Source of the DNA: Bacteroidales bacterium
Lineage (GTDB): Bacteria > Bacteroidota > Bacteroidia > Bacteroidales > UBA932
DNA: 64,000 bases
Reading direction: 5' to 3'
Assembly: GCA_024695285.1 (NCBI GenBank)
Contig: JAILIM010000093.1
Location: 3,049 to 67,048 of the forward strand
Part shown: positions 8,480 to 16,903 of the stretch, piece by piece
How the letters are laid out: each line of letters opens with the position of its first letter
Position numbering within the stretch: the stretch's first letter is position 1
Program-made: the position numbers and the translations under genes
Notes under the pieces: generated by a model
Databases searched by the model: none
What the model saw: only the letters and a program-made list of their open reading frames with translations
Told to the model about the DNA's origin: nothing

Positions 8480-8574
8480 AGATTCTTCGCTGCGCTCAGA
8501 ATGACAACGGGAGGGCACTCAAAATGACAGCATAGAGCGTTCAGAATGACAGCATCGAGCGTTCAGAATGACAG
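8480..8574 (-). repeat. Repeat A: one full copy plus truncated heads, minus strand
   Basis: A complete 27-base repeat A unit lies at 8480-8506 on the minus strand. It is followed by truncated head copies ending at about 8530, then at 8535-8552 and 8557-8574, the last two exactly 22 bases apart. The arrangement mirrors 1041-1112 on the other strand. It lies between the AT-rich gene and the 3' end of the leftward deaminase gene, where a terminator role is possible but unproven. Confidence 0.85.
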
Positions 8575-8597
8575 CGGGGGAACGCTCAGACAACGGC

Positions 8598-9056
8598 CTA
8601 GTAGTTCTCGTGGTGCATGGACATGTAGTCGCGGAAGAGCTGGAGGCAGTCTTCGCGGTCGAGTTCGGTCATGTAGCCTTCGAGTTTGTCGCGGCCGCCG
8701 AAAATCTGGTCGAATTTGTCGTCGCGGAAGCCTATCATGCCGTTGTCGGCGATGTTGCAGCCGTAGTATATCTTGCTGATATTCGCCCACATGCATGCGC
8801 AGAGGCACATGTGGCAGGGCTCGCCGGTCGTGTAGAGCTCGCAGCCGCTCAGGTCGAAGGTGCCGAGGCGCCTGCCGGCGTCGCGGATTGCCGCCACTTC
8901 GCCGTGGCAGGTGGCGTCGTTGTCGCGCAGGACGCAATTGTGGCCGCGGCCGACTATTTCTCCGTCTTTGACTATCACGGTGCCGAAGGGGCCGCCGTGT
9001 CCTTGCTCGATGCCTTCACGCGCTTCGCGTATGGCAAGTTCCATATATCTGTTCAT
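8598..9056 (-). CDS. guaD: Nucleoside deaminase, likely guanine deaminase
   Basis: 152 residues of the cytidine/deoxycytidylate deaminase fold. Zinc ligands His51 and the catalytic Glu53 are in CHGEVAAI; Cys81 and Cys84 are in EPCHMC. The GHGGPFG segment and the C-terminal REDCLQLFRDYM resemble bacterial guanine deaminases, which convert guanine to xanthine. Family assignment is firm; the exact base substrate is inferred. The gene lies 16 bases after the pbpC stop on the same strand but has its own -7 box (9064-9071). Confidence 0.88.
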   Translation of the reverse strand: MNRYMELAIREAREGIEQGHGGPFGTVIVKDGEIVGRGHNCVLRDNDATCHGEVAAIRDAGRRLGTFDLSGCELYTTGEPCHMCLCACMWANISKIYYGCNIADNGMIGFRDDKFDQIFGGRDKLEGYMTELDREDCLQLFRDYMSMHHENY

Positions 9057-9063
9057 ATCAGTG

Positions 9064-9071
9064 CAAATATA
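9064..9071 (-). promoter_or_regulatory. -7 box for guaD
   Basis: TATATTTG on the minus strand, seven bases before the guaD ATG and just beyond the pbpC stop codon. It suggests that the deaminase can be transcribed independently of pbpC. Confidence 0.65.
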
Positions 9072-9072
9072 A

Positions 9073-11334
9073 TTATTTTGCTTTAAATGCCACGCTCCTG
9101 CTGGCGCCGCCCTCGTCCATGACCACGAGCACGTGGTCTCCCGGTTCGGGGTGGATGAGCAGGTCGTGCTCCCCGGTGGTCTGCCCCAGGAACTTGTCGT
9201 CCAGGTGCCAGAAGAGCACGGCGTGGGGATCCCTGTGGGCTGAGCGCACCACGACTCCCTGCTCGCGTCCCGTCAGGTCTACCGTGGTCACCACCGTGAT
9301 TCCGGGATGGGGATATAGGATATCTATGGGGTTGCGGGTGTCGGAGGCGGCGTCGAAGTCGGGGTGCTTCGGGGGCAGGGGAATGTAGTCCAGGTGGTTC
9401 TTCATGTAGTACCACTCCATCGCCGGCGGCAGCACGAACCACACCTTCTCCACCATCTTTTCCACCGGATAGCAGCTGCTGTTGACCATGTAACGCTGCT
9501 CGGCGTCGAGGTGGACCACCCTGTGGAAGCGGCACTCGTCCGGACGGTTCTCAATGTCCGGCACCCACACCGTATCGCGCTCCGGGCACACCATGGAGGC
9601 AGGCAGGCCGCTGCGGGCGCACACCTCCAGCGGCACCAGGTCGTCCAGCGGCTTGCTGAACCAGCGGGAAGCCGGAAGCGCCGAGAACACGTTGAACATC
9701 ACCGGTGAAGCATAGCTGACGCCGGTCATCTGCGCCCGCCCCTCGCCGTCGCTGTTGCCGACCCACACGCCCACCACGTAGTCGCGGTTCACACCCACGC
9801 TCCAGGCGTCGCGGTTGCCCCAGCTGGTGCCGGTCTTCCAGGCTATGCGTCCCGATGAACTGAATCCCATCCAGGACGCCTCCTCCTCAGGCCGGTTGGC
9901 CTTGGAAAGGGCCTCGAAAGTGAGCCAGCAGGCCCCGCGCCCGAGCGGTATCTTGCGGGCATCCACGGCGTCGTCGGTCAGGGAGGCCGCCATGTCACGG
10001 TAGGCCCCGACAAGGCTCTCCAGGGTGATTTCAGCCCCGCCCAGGATGAGCGAGAGACCGTAGTGGTCGGCATCCTTGTCTATGGACGTGAATCCCATTT
10101 CCTGCAGCAGTTCGAGGAACTTAGGGGCACCGTACTGCTCCAGCATGCGCACTGAGGGCACGTTGAGGGAGCGCTGTATGACTTCGTCCGCCGGCACTGC
10201 TCCGTCGAAGGTGCGCAGGTAATTGTGCGGGGAGAAGTTGTCGTGGTGGTAGGGGGTGTCCTTGACCAGGGAACCGGGCAGTATCTGGCCACTTTGCAGC
10301 AGGGCGGCGTAGAGCAGGGGCTTCAGGGTGCTGCCGCTGGAACGCCGGGCGGGAATCATGTCCACGTCGGATCCGCGCAGGCCCGGCGCCAGGCCGCGGG
10401 TGTTGCCGTAGTAGGCAAGGATCTCGCCGGTGCGGACGCTGCGCACCAGTATGCCCATGTTGTCCACGAGGTTGCCGTGGTAGATGTCGAAGTAATTGCG
10501 TGCCAGAAGGTTGACGCGGTCCTGCAGGGTCGGGTCTATGGAGCAGACGTAGGCCTTGTCGCCGCCCTCGGCCCGCAGGCGCTCCAGCAGGTGGTAGGCC
10601 TTGTCGGGCATGGGCAGGGGCTTGTCGGGCAGGGGCTCGTCCTTGGCCAGTTCGCACTCCAGTTCGTCTATCGTGCCGTCGGCGCAGAGCTTGTCCAGCA
10701 GGAAGTTGCGCTTTTCCAGAAGACGCGCCCGGTTGCGCCCCGGGTGGATCAGGGCAGGGGAGTTGGGGAGTACCGCCAGCATAGCGCTTTCGGCCCAGGA
10801 CAGGTTGTCGGCGGCGCGCCCGAAGTAGCGCGAGGCAGCGGCGTCTATTCCGACCACGTTGCCGCCGAAGGGGGCGTTGGAGGCGTAGAGCAGCAGTATC
10901 TTGCGTTTGGAGTGCCGAAGTTCCAGGCGCGTGGCCATGACCGCTTCGAGCAGTTTTTCTGGTATGTTTCGCGGAGCGTTCGGACGGCTCAGGCGTATGA
11001 CCTGCATCGTAATTGTGCTGGCGCCGCTGACCACTTCGCCGCGCCTGGCGTTCTGCCTGATGGCCCTGCCGATGGACAGGAAATCGATGCCCGGATGCCA
11101 CCAGAAGCGTTTATCCTCATAGCAGACTATGCATTTTGCGAACTTCTCCGGCACGCTCTCGGCCGGGGGAAAGTGCCACTGCCCGTCAGCTGCGATGCGC
11201 GCCCCCAGCAGGGTTCCGTCGGCCGTGGTCAGGGTCGCGCTCACGGGCGCACGGAACATCTTCCACGGCAGACAGAAGATATATAAGAGCAACAGGGGGC
11301 TCAATATCAAAAATAATTTCTTATATTTGGACAT
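9073..11334 (-). CDS. pbpC: Penicillin-binding protein 1C
   Basis: 753 residues. A bifunctional peptidoglycan glycosyltransferase/transpeptidase anchored by an N-terminal membrane segment (LFLILSPLLLLYIF). GT51 domain: catalytic Glu73 in CYEDKRFWWHPG, then SGASTITMQVIRL. Transpeptidase: GSTLKP with the active-site Ser, SLNVPSV and KTGTS. A C-terminal domain of about 100 residues matches the PBP1C-specific extension. ATG 11332-11334 is preferred over the in-frame TTG three codons upstream because it follows a TATTTTTG box. Divergent from the alpha-2-macroglobulin gene, as E. coli pbpC is adjacent to yfhM. Confidence 0.95.
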   Translation of the reverse strand: MSKYKKLFLILSPLLLLYIFCLPWKMFRAPVSATLTTADGTLLGARIAADGQWHFPPAESVPEKFAKCIVCYEDKRFWWHPGIDFLSIGRAIRQNARRGEVVSGASTITMQVIRLSRPNAPRNIPEKLLEAVMATRLELRHSKRKILLLYASNAPFGGNVVGIDAAASRYFGRAADNLSWAESAMLAVLPNSPALIHPGRNRARLLEKRNFLLDKLCADGTIDELECELAKDEPLPDKPLPMPDKAYHLLERLRAEGGDKAYVCSIDPTLQDRVNLLARNYFDIYHGNLVDNMGILVRSVRTGEILAYYGNTRGLAPGLRGSDVDMIPARRSSGSTLKPLLYAALLQSGQILPGSLVKDTPYHHDNFSPHNYLRTFDGAVPADEVIQRSLNVPSVRMLEQYGAPKFLELLQEMGFTSIDKDADHYGLSLILGGAEITLESLVGAYRDMAASLTDDAVDARKIPLGRGACWLTFEALSKANRPEEEASWMGFSSSGRIAWKTGTSWGNRDAWSVGVNRDYVVGVWVGNSDGEGRAQMTGVSYASPVMFNVFSALPASRWFSKPLDDLVPLEVCARSGLPASMVCPERDTVWVPDIENRPDECRFHRVVHLDAEQRYMVNSSCYPVEKMVEKVWFVLPPAMEWYYMKNHLDYIPLPPKHPDFDAASDTRNPIDILYPHPGITVVTTVDLTGREQGVVVRSAHRDPHAVLFWHLDDKFLGQTTGEHDLLIHPEPGDHVLVVMDEGGASRSVAFKAK

Positions 11335-11348
11335 CTGGAACAAAAATA
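11322..11348. promoter_or_regulatory. Overlapping divergent -7 boxes for pbpC and the macroglobulin gene
   Basis: TATTTTTG on the minus strand (11348-11341) sits six bases before the pbpC ATG. TATATTTG on the plus strand (11322-11329) sits 28 bases before the macroglobulin ATG and lies inside the first pbpC codons. The two promoters therefore cross, so they could compete or be co-regulated. Confidence 0.65.
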
Positions 11349-11357
11349 ACCAAATAT

Positions 11358-14300
11358 ATGAAACTGTCCAAACTATTATTCAGTGCACTGGCCATCGCGA
11401 TGGTCTGTGCTGGATGCAACGAATCCAATCAGGGAAAAGAACCGAAGCCCGTGTCTCCCGATGAGTCAGGGAGCCAGCCTGCGGTTACGGTTGTTGAAAA
11501 TACCTATGATACCTATGAAGGAGACGAGGCGAGCGAGGCGGAGTCTCCCGAGGCTCCCCAGATCAAGCTGGTCAGCAAGGGCTCCATACTCCCTTCCACG
11601 GGCAAGATGGACATCCTGTTCAGCTCCTACGGCTATGCGAAGGCCCGTTTCCGCGTGCGTAAGGTCTTCACCAGCAACATACTGCAGTTCATGCAGTTCG
11701 AATCCTACGAGACCCGCTACAACCTGTCCAAGGTGGCCCGCGTGATCACAGACACCACCGTGGTGCTCGGCAGCACGGATGCTCCCCATCTGCGTACCGT
11801 GCGAAACTACGCCGTCAGCATGGACGAGCTGATCAAGCCTGAGCCGGGCGCAATCTACTTCGTCGAGATCCGCGGCGAAGAGCCCCTCGAGGAAGAGGAC
11901 TTCTGGGACAGCGACTCTTACTTCGGTGACTATGAGACCTACGAGGAGCGCAGTACCTTCCTGCTGGCCAGTGACGTGGCCCTCATCGCCAAGAGCGGCA
12001 GCAACACTTGCGAGGTCTTTGCCTGCGACATCCTGACCGGCGCCCCCCTCAAGGGCGTGAAGGTCAAGCTCTACGACGAAGTGCTCCAGGAGCTCGGCAA
12101 GGGCGTGACCGACAAGGACGGCCGCGTCTCCTTCCCCGGCAGCGCGACCGGCAACTACGTAGTCGCTTCGTCCGACAAGGGAGCCGCCTACCTCGCTCTC
12201 AAGTATGAGAAGTCCCTGTCCACCAGTAATTTCGACGTCAGCGGCACGACCGCTCCCGGCGGCATGAAGACCTATATCTTCGGCGAGCGCGGAGTCTGGC
12301 GTCCCGGCGACACCCTCCACGTGACCGCCATCACCATGACTGAAGGCTCCGAACTGCCCATCGGGCACCCCGTCGTGGCTGAACTCTTCAACCCCGACGG
12401 CCAGGTCACCCGCACCGTCACCGTCAGGAACGACGGCAGCCATATCTATCATTTCCCCTTCACCACGGACGCCGACGCCCCCACGGGCCAGTGGCGCGTG
12501 GGCGTGAAGGTGGGCGGCCAGACCTACTACAAGCAGGTCAAGATAGAGACCGTCAAGCCCAACAAGCTCGACATCGACCTCCAGTTCGAAGAAAAGCTGC
12601 TTGTCCCCAAGAGCTCCTGCCTCGGCACTGTGACCGTCAACTGGCTCTACGGCGCTCCCGGCAGCGGCCTGAAGGTCAACGGCGACGTGGAACTGACCAA
12701 TGCGAAGACCAGCTTCAAGGGCTACGAGGCGTACGATTTCAAGGATGAGTCCCGCGCTTTCGAGTCCCAGGCCCGCCGCTACGGCGACCAGGTCACCGAC
12801 GAAAACGGACAGGTGCAGATTTCCACGAACATGGACCTGCGCGGTGAAGGTGTTCCCGGCATGCTGAACATAGCATTCACCATGCGCGCCTTCGAGCCGA
12901 GCGGCGAGTTCAGCTCCTCCTGGTTCAGCTTCAAGATGTCGCCGTTCGACGCCTACGTCGGCATCAAGACCGAAAAGAACACCACCCAGTGGGGTGAGGA
13001 GTACATCAAGTCCGGCGCGCCGCACAAGTTCGACGTCGCGACGGTGGGTCCCGACGGCAAGCCCGTCACCGTGTCCGACCTCCACGTCGAGATTTGCCAC
13101 GTCGACTGGAGCTGGTGGTGGAACTCCGCCTCCTACATGGCCAGCTACATGTCAGGAAAGAGCAAGGAAGTTTTCTTCGACAAACACATATCCGCCATTT
13201 CCGGCAATGGCAGCTTCACCTATGACTGGAAGAACGCCCCCGACGGCCTCTATTTCATCCGCGTCAGCGACGAGGCCGGCGGACACTCCACTTCGATGCT
13301 CTGTGAAGTCTACGAGAACTACAGCAGCGGCTCCGGCAATCAGTCCGATGCAGCTGCGCGCCTCGCGATTACCACCAATAAAGAAAGCTACAATGTGGGC
13401 GAGACCGCTAAGCTCGTGATCCCTTCCGCCCCCGGCAACAAGGCTCTCCTCTCCCTGGAGAAGGGCGGCCGCATACTCCGCACCGAGTGGATAGAATGCA
13501 AGGGTGAGAGCACCGAGATCCAGGTCCCCATGACCGCTGACATGCTTCCGAACGTCTATGCGTTCGTGACCCTCGTGCAGCCCCATGCCAACACGCTCAA
13601 CGACGCTCCCATACGTCTCTACGGCGTCCAGAACCTCAACGTGGCCGATGCTGCGTCGCACCTGGAGCCTCAGATAGAAGTCCCTGCGGAGGTCAAGCCC
13701 GAGACCACCCTCAAGTTCAAGGTCAAGGAGAAGAACGGCAAGGCAATGAGCTATGTCGTGGCCCTCGTGGATGAAGGTCTCCTCGGCCTGACGTCCTTCA
13801 AGACTCCCGACGCCTGGAAAGCCTTCTACGCCAAGGAAGCCCTCCTCGTCCGCACCTGGGACGAGTATGACGACGTCATCGGTGCCTATGGCGGCAAGAT
13901 CGAGCAGCTGTTCGCAATCGGTGGTGACGAAGAGGCCGTGGTCAACATCAAGCCCCAGAACGCCCAGCGGTTCAAACCTGTCGTTGCCTACTTCGGCCCG
14001 TTCACCCTTAAGGCGGGCAAGTCCGGCAGCCACAGCTTCGACGTGCCTCAGTACATCGGATCCCTGCGCGCCATGGTCATTGCCACCGACGGCAAGGCCC
14101 AGGGCAGCAATGCGGCCAACGTGGCCGTGACCAAGCCCGTCATGGTGCAGGCAACCCTCCCGAGGGCCATGAATATCGGCGAGACCATCAAGGTCCCCGT
14201 GACCCTCATCACCCTTAAGGACAATGTGGGCTCCGTCAAGCTCAGCCTCAAGGCCGACGACCTCGTGGAGGTGGTAGGACCTGCTTCCAAGACCGTCCAG

Positions 14301-15926
14301 GCCGAGAAGGCAGGCCAGACCATCGAGTACTTCGAAATCAAGGTCAAGGACGCCACCGGTGTGGCCCATGTCAGCGCGACGGCCGAGTCCTCCGGCGACA
14401 AGTCCACCAGCGACATCGAAATCGACGTGCTCAATCCCAATCCTGAGGTCACCAGGGGCAGCTCCCTGCTGCTTGCCGCAGGCGCTTCCAAGGAACTTTC
14501 AGCCGACCTGTTCGGCACGCCCGGCACCAACTCCGCCGTGCTCGAACTCTCGACCATTCCTTCGATCGACCTTCAGTCCCGCCTGAATTACCTTATCAAG
14601 TATCCTTACGGATGCCTCGAGCAGACGGTTTCCGCCGCATTCCCTCAGCTCTACCTCGACAAGGTGATGACCTGCGACGAGAATGTCCGCGCCCGCACCC
14701 GCATCAACATCGAAGGTGCAATCCGCAGGCTCCAGAACTACCGCAAGAGCGACGGCTCCCTGACCTACTGGCCGGGCTCCAGCTACTCGTCCCTCTTCGG
14801 CAGCGCCTATGCCCTCCACTTCCTCAAGGAAGCAGAGGATGCAGGCTATGCCGTTCCCGTGGACCTGAAGAAGGAACTCATTTCCTGGCTCAGCAGGGAG
14901 GTCACCAACACCAAGGAGGAGAACACCGCCAGGGCCTACGGCGTGTATGCACTTGCAGCCGCCGGCAAGCCTCAGCGCAGTGCAATGAACATACTCCGCG
15001 AGAAGGCTAAGAAGATGCCTGCGAGCGCAGCCTGGCTGCTGGCCGCGTCCTATGCCATCGACGGCAAGAAGAACGTGGCGCGCGAGCTGGCCGCATCCCT
15101 GAAGTATGAAGACACCATCTACGAGGCATACGGCAGCTCCGACCGCAACCGCGCCGTTGCCCTGAAGACCATGCTCCTGCTCGACCGCAAGGAAGAGGCC
15201 TTCAAGCTTGCCGAGGCGATTGCCGGAAGGCTCAACGACAAGTATGTCTATATGAGCACCCAGTCCACGGCATGGAGCCTCTACGCAGTCTGTAACTACG
15301 CCCGCACCAACGCCGGCGGTATCCAGGCCACCTGCACTGCCGGCGGCAAGACCTTCAAGGTCAATGGCAGCAAGTGCTTCGAGACTCTCACGCTGCCAGT
15401 GAAGGACGGCGACAAGAAACTCACCGTGAAGATAGACAACGCCTCCAAGGGCAATCTCTACGCCGTGGCTTCCGTGACCGGCATACCTTCGGCATCTCAG
15501 GAGAAGGCTATCAGCAACAAGCTCAAGATGACCGTTAGCTATACCGACCTGGACCGCGCTCCCGTGAAGGTTGACACCCTGTCACGCGGCAGGTCAGTGC
15601 GCGTCATCGTGACCGTGACCAACACCAGCTCCGCCCGTATCAAGGATATCGCCCTCAACCACAAGTTCCCTTCGGGCTGGGAAATACAGAACGACCGTCT
15701 CTATTCCCAGTCCGCATCCTATCCTTCCGGCGTTGATTACCAGGATATCCGTGACGACAGGGTGTACAGCTTCTTCGACCTGCCTGCAGGCGGAAGCGTG
15801 ACCATTGACACCAAGATCATCGCAACGTATCCCGGCCGCTTCTATCTGCCGGCCGTGAGCTGTACGGCTATGTACGACGCCACCTGTGCTGCGCTCGTGC
15901 CCGGCCGCTGGGTTGAAGTGAAATAG
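11358..15926 (+). CDS. Bacterial alpha-2-macroglobulin lipoprotein
   Basis: 1522 residues. A periplasmic protease trap proposed to protect the cell envelope. Lipoprotein signal MKLSKLLFSA with lipobox CAGC, Cys20. Several macroglobulin beta-sandwich repeats include the YIFGERGVWRPGDTLHV motif near residue 310. The thioester motif is intact: Cys1086 and the Gln three residues on in YPYGCLEQT, followed by the helical thioester domain and a receptor-binding-like C-terminus. The ATG at 11358 was chosen for the lipobox; the frame open upstream overlaps pbpC. Pairing with PBP1C is the conserved arrangement described for the YfhM class, suggesting that PBP1C repairs the wall after the trap fires. 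Confidence 0.95.
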   Translation: MKLSKLLFSALAIAMVCAGCNESNQGKEPKPVSPDESGSQPAVTVVENTYDTYEGDEASEAESPEAPQIKLVSKGSILPSTGKMDILFSSYGYAKARFRVRKVFTSNILQFMQFESYETRYNLSKVARVITDTTVVLGSTDAPHLRTVRNYAVSMDELIKPEPGAIYFVEIRGEEPLEEEDFWDSDSYFGDYETYEERSTFLLASDVALIAKSGSNTCEVFACDILTGAPLKGVKVKLYDEVLQELGKGVTDKDGRVSFPGSATGNYVVASSDKGAAYLALKYEKSLSTSNFDVSGTTAPGGMKTYIFGERGVWRPGDTLHVTAITMTEGSELPIGHPVVAELFNPDGQVTRTVTVRNDGSHIYHFPFTTDADAPTGQWRVGVKVGGQTYYKQVKIETVKPNKLDIDLQFEEKLLVPKSSCLGTVTVNWLYGAPGSGLKVNGDVELTNAKTSFKGYEAYDFKDESRAFESQARRYGDQVTDENGQVQISTNMDLRGEGVPGMLNIAFTMRAFEPSGEFSSSWFSFKMSPFDAYVGIKTEKNTTQWGEEYIKSGAPHKFDVATVGPDGKPVTVSDLHVEICHVDWSWWWNSASYMASYMSGKSKEVFFDKHISAISGNGSFTYDWKNAPDGLYFIRVSDEAGGHSTSMLCEVYENYSSGSGNQSDAAARLAITTNKESYNVGETAKLVIPSAPGNKALLSLEKGGRILRTEWIECKGESTEIQVPMTADMLPNVYAFVTLVQPHANTLNDAPIRLYGVQNLNVADAASHLEPQIEVPAEVKPETTLKFKVKEKNGKAMSYVVALVDEGLLGLTSFKTPDAWKAFYAKEALLVRTWDEYDDVIGAYGGKIEQLFAIGGDEEAVVNIKPQNAQRFKPVVAYFGPFTLKAGKSGSHSFDVPQYIGSLRAMVIATDGKAQGSNAANVAVTKPVMVQATLPRAMNIGETIKVPVTLITLKDNVGSVKLSLKADDLVEVVGPASKTVQAEKAGQTIEYFEIKVKDATGVAHVSATAESSGDKSTSDIEIDVLNPNPEVTRGSSLLLAAGASKELSADLFGTPGTNSAVLELSTIPSIDLQSRLNYLIKYPYGCLEQTVSAAFPQLYLDKVMTCDENVRARTRINIEGAIRRLQNYRKSDGSLTYWPGSSYSSLFGSAYALHFLKEAEDAGYAVPVDLKKELISWLSREVTNTKEENTARAYGVYALAAAGKPQRSAMNILREKAKKMPASAAWLLAASYAIDGKKNVARELAASLKYEDTIYEAYGSSDRNRAVALKTMLLLDRKEEAFKLAEAIAGRLNDKYVYMSTQSTAWSLYAVCNYARTNAGGIQATCTAGGKTFKVNGSKCFETLTLPVKDGDKKLTVKIDNASKGNLYAVASVTGIPSASQEKAISNKLKMTVSYTDLDRAPVKVDTLSRGRSVRVIVTVTNTSSARIKDIALNHKFPSGWEIQNDRLYSQSASYPSGVDYQDIRDDRVYSFFDLPAGGSVTIDTKIIATYPGRFYLPAVSCTAMYDATCAALVPGRWVEVK

Positions 15927-15928
15927 AA

Positions 15929-16855
15929 ATGTGGCTTTTCCTGGCGGTTCTGTCCGCCATATTGCTGGGCCTCTATGACGTGGCCAAGAAGCAGGCGCTG
16001 CGGAAGAACGGTGTGCTCACCGTTCTTCTTGTGGCGACTGCTTTTTCTACCCTTTTCCTTTCGCCTTTCCTCAGGCTGGGGCCGCTGAAGGACCACCTGC
16101 AGCTGTTGTTCAAAGCCGTGCTGGTGACTGGGTCGTGGGTGTCCGGGCTGGCGGCACTTAATTTGCTGCCGCTGACCACCGTGAGCACTTTCAAGGGTTC
16201 GCGGCCGGTCTTCGTGGTGCTGTTTTCCGTGCTCCTTTTCGGAGAGAAGCTGGATTGGATGCAGTGGCTGGGAGTGGCGATTGTGCTGGGGGCTCTGTTC
16301 CTGCTGGGGCACACCAGCCGAAAGGACGCTTCCGCGGAGGTCCGCCGCTCCGGCTTTATCTTCCTCGGCATCTCCATCCTGACCGGAGTGGCCAGCGCGC
16401 TCTACGACAAGCACATAATGTCCTCCCTGGAGCCGCTTTTCGTCCAGAGCTGGACCAATCTTTTCATCACCCTTCTCCTCGCCCTCTGCGTTCTCGTCAG
16501 TCGCATTGTTTGTCATTCTGAGCGCAGCGAAGAATCTAGATCCTTCGGCCAAAGGCCTCAGGATGACAATAAAGGCTGTCATTCTGAGCGCAGCGAAGAA
16601 TCTAAGCCTTTCCGCTGGGACTGGACCCTCCTCCTCGTGGCCGTGCTTATCACCGGAGCCGACATGCTGTATTTCTTTGCCCTGAAACAGCCCGACGCCC
16701 TGCTGAGCATAATCTCCACCGTGCGACGCACTTCCATAATCGTGACCTTCGTCTGCGGCGCCCTGCTCTTCCGGGAAGGCAACATCAGGGAGAAGAGTCT
16801 CAACCTGCTGATGATGGCCGCCGGACTTGCTTTGCTGCTCATTGGCAGCGCGTGA
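15929..16855 (+). CDS. EamA/DMT family transporter with an in-frame repeat insertion
   Basis: 308 residues with about ten membrane segments in two five-helix halves, the drug/metabolite transporter fold. The first half includes LYDVAKKQALRKNG and the STFKGSRPVFVVLFS helix. The substrate is unknown. Starts two bases after the macroglobulin stop, so it is probably cotranscribed. Odd feature: residues 195-225 are encoded by two copies of repeat A (CHSERSEES twice, 22 residues apart), a hydrophilic block between a membrane helix and RWDWTLLLVAV. Without it the protein would have the usual length of about 275. The frame is intact on both sides. Confidence 0.85.
   Translation: MWLFLAVLSAILLGLYDVAKKQALRKNGVLTVLLVATAFSTLFLSPFLRLGPLKDHLQLLFKAVLVTGSWVSGLAALNLLPLTTVSTFKGSRPVFVVLFSVLLFGEKLDWMQWLGVAIVLGALFLLGHTSRKDASAEVRRSGFIFLGISILTGVASALYDKHIMSSLEPLFVQSWTNLFITLLLALCVLVSRIVCHSERSEESRSFGQRPQDDNKGCHSERSEESKPFRWDWTLLLVAVLITGADMLYFFALKQPDALLSIISTVRRTSIIVTFVCGALLFREGNIREKSLNLLMMAAGLALLLIGSA
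16511..16603 (+). repeat. Repeat A pair inside the transporter gene
   Basis: Two identical 27-base repeat A units start at 16511 and 16577, 66 bases apart (three times 22). Between them, CTCAGGATGACA at 16557-16568 is an imperfect inverted partner of the head TGTCATTCTGAG at 16511-16522 (one mismatch), so 16511-16568 can fold as a 58-base hairpin. Both units are read in the same frame as CHSERSEES. Confidence 0.92.
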
Positions 16856-16864
16856 TATTTTTAT

Positions 16865-16872
16865 TATATTTG
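16865..16872 (+). promoter_or_regulatory. -7 box for the SGNH hydrolase gene
   Basis: TATATTTG, 31 bases before the ATG at 16904 and just after the transporter stop. It fits the TAnnTTTG consensus. Confidence 0.65.
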
Positions 16873-16903
16873 TGGAACGATCATACACTAAAAATAAAGC
16901 TAT

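Noticed and set aside
8546..8779. 77-codon plus-strand frame (8546-8779)
   Set aside because: It begins in repeat A heads and continues antisense to guaD; Arg/Cys-rich product with no motif.
16511..16603. CHSERSEES as a functional protein domain of the transporter
   Set aside because: The DNA is an intergenic repeat found elsewhere in the window in both orientations, so the peptide is best read as translated repeat.
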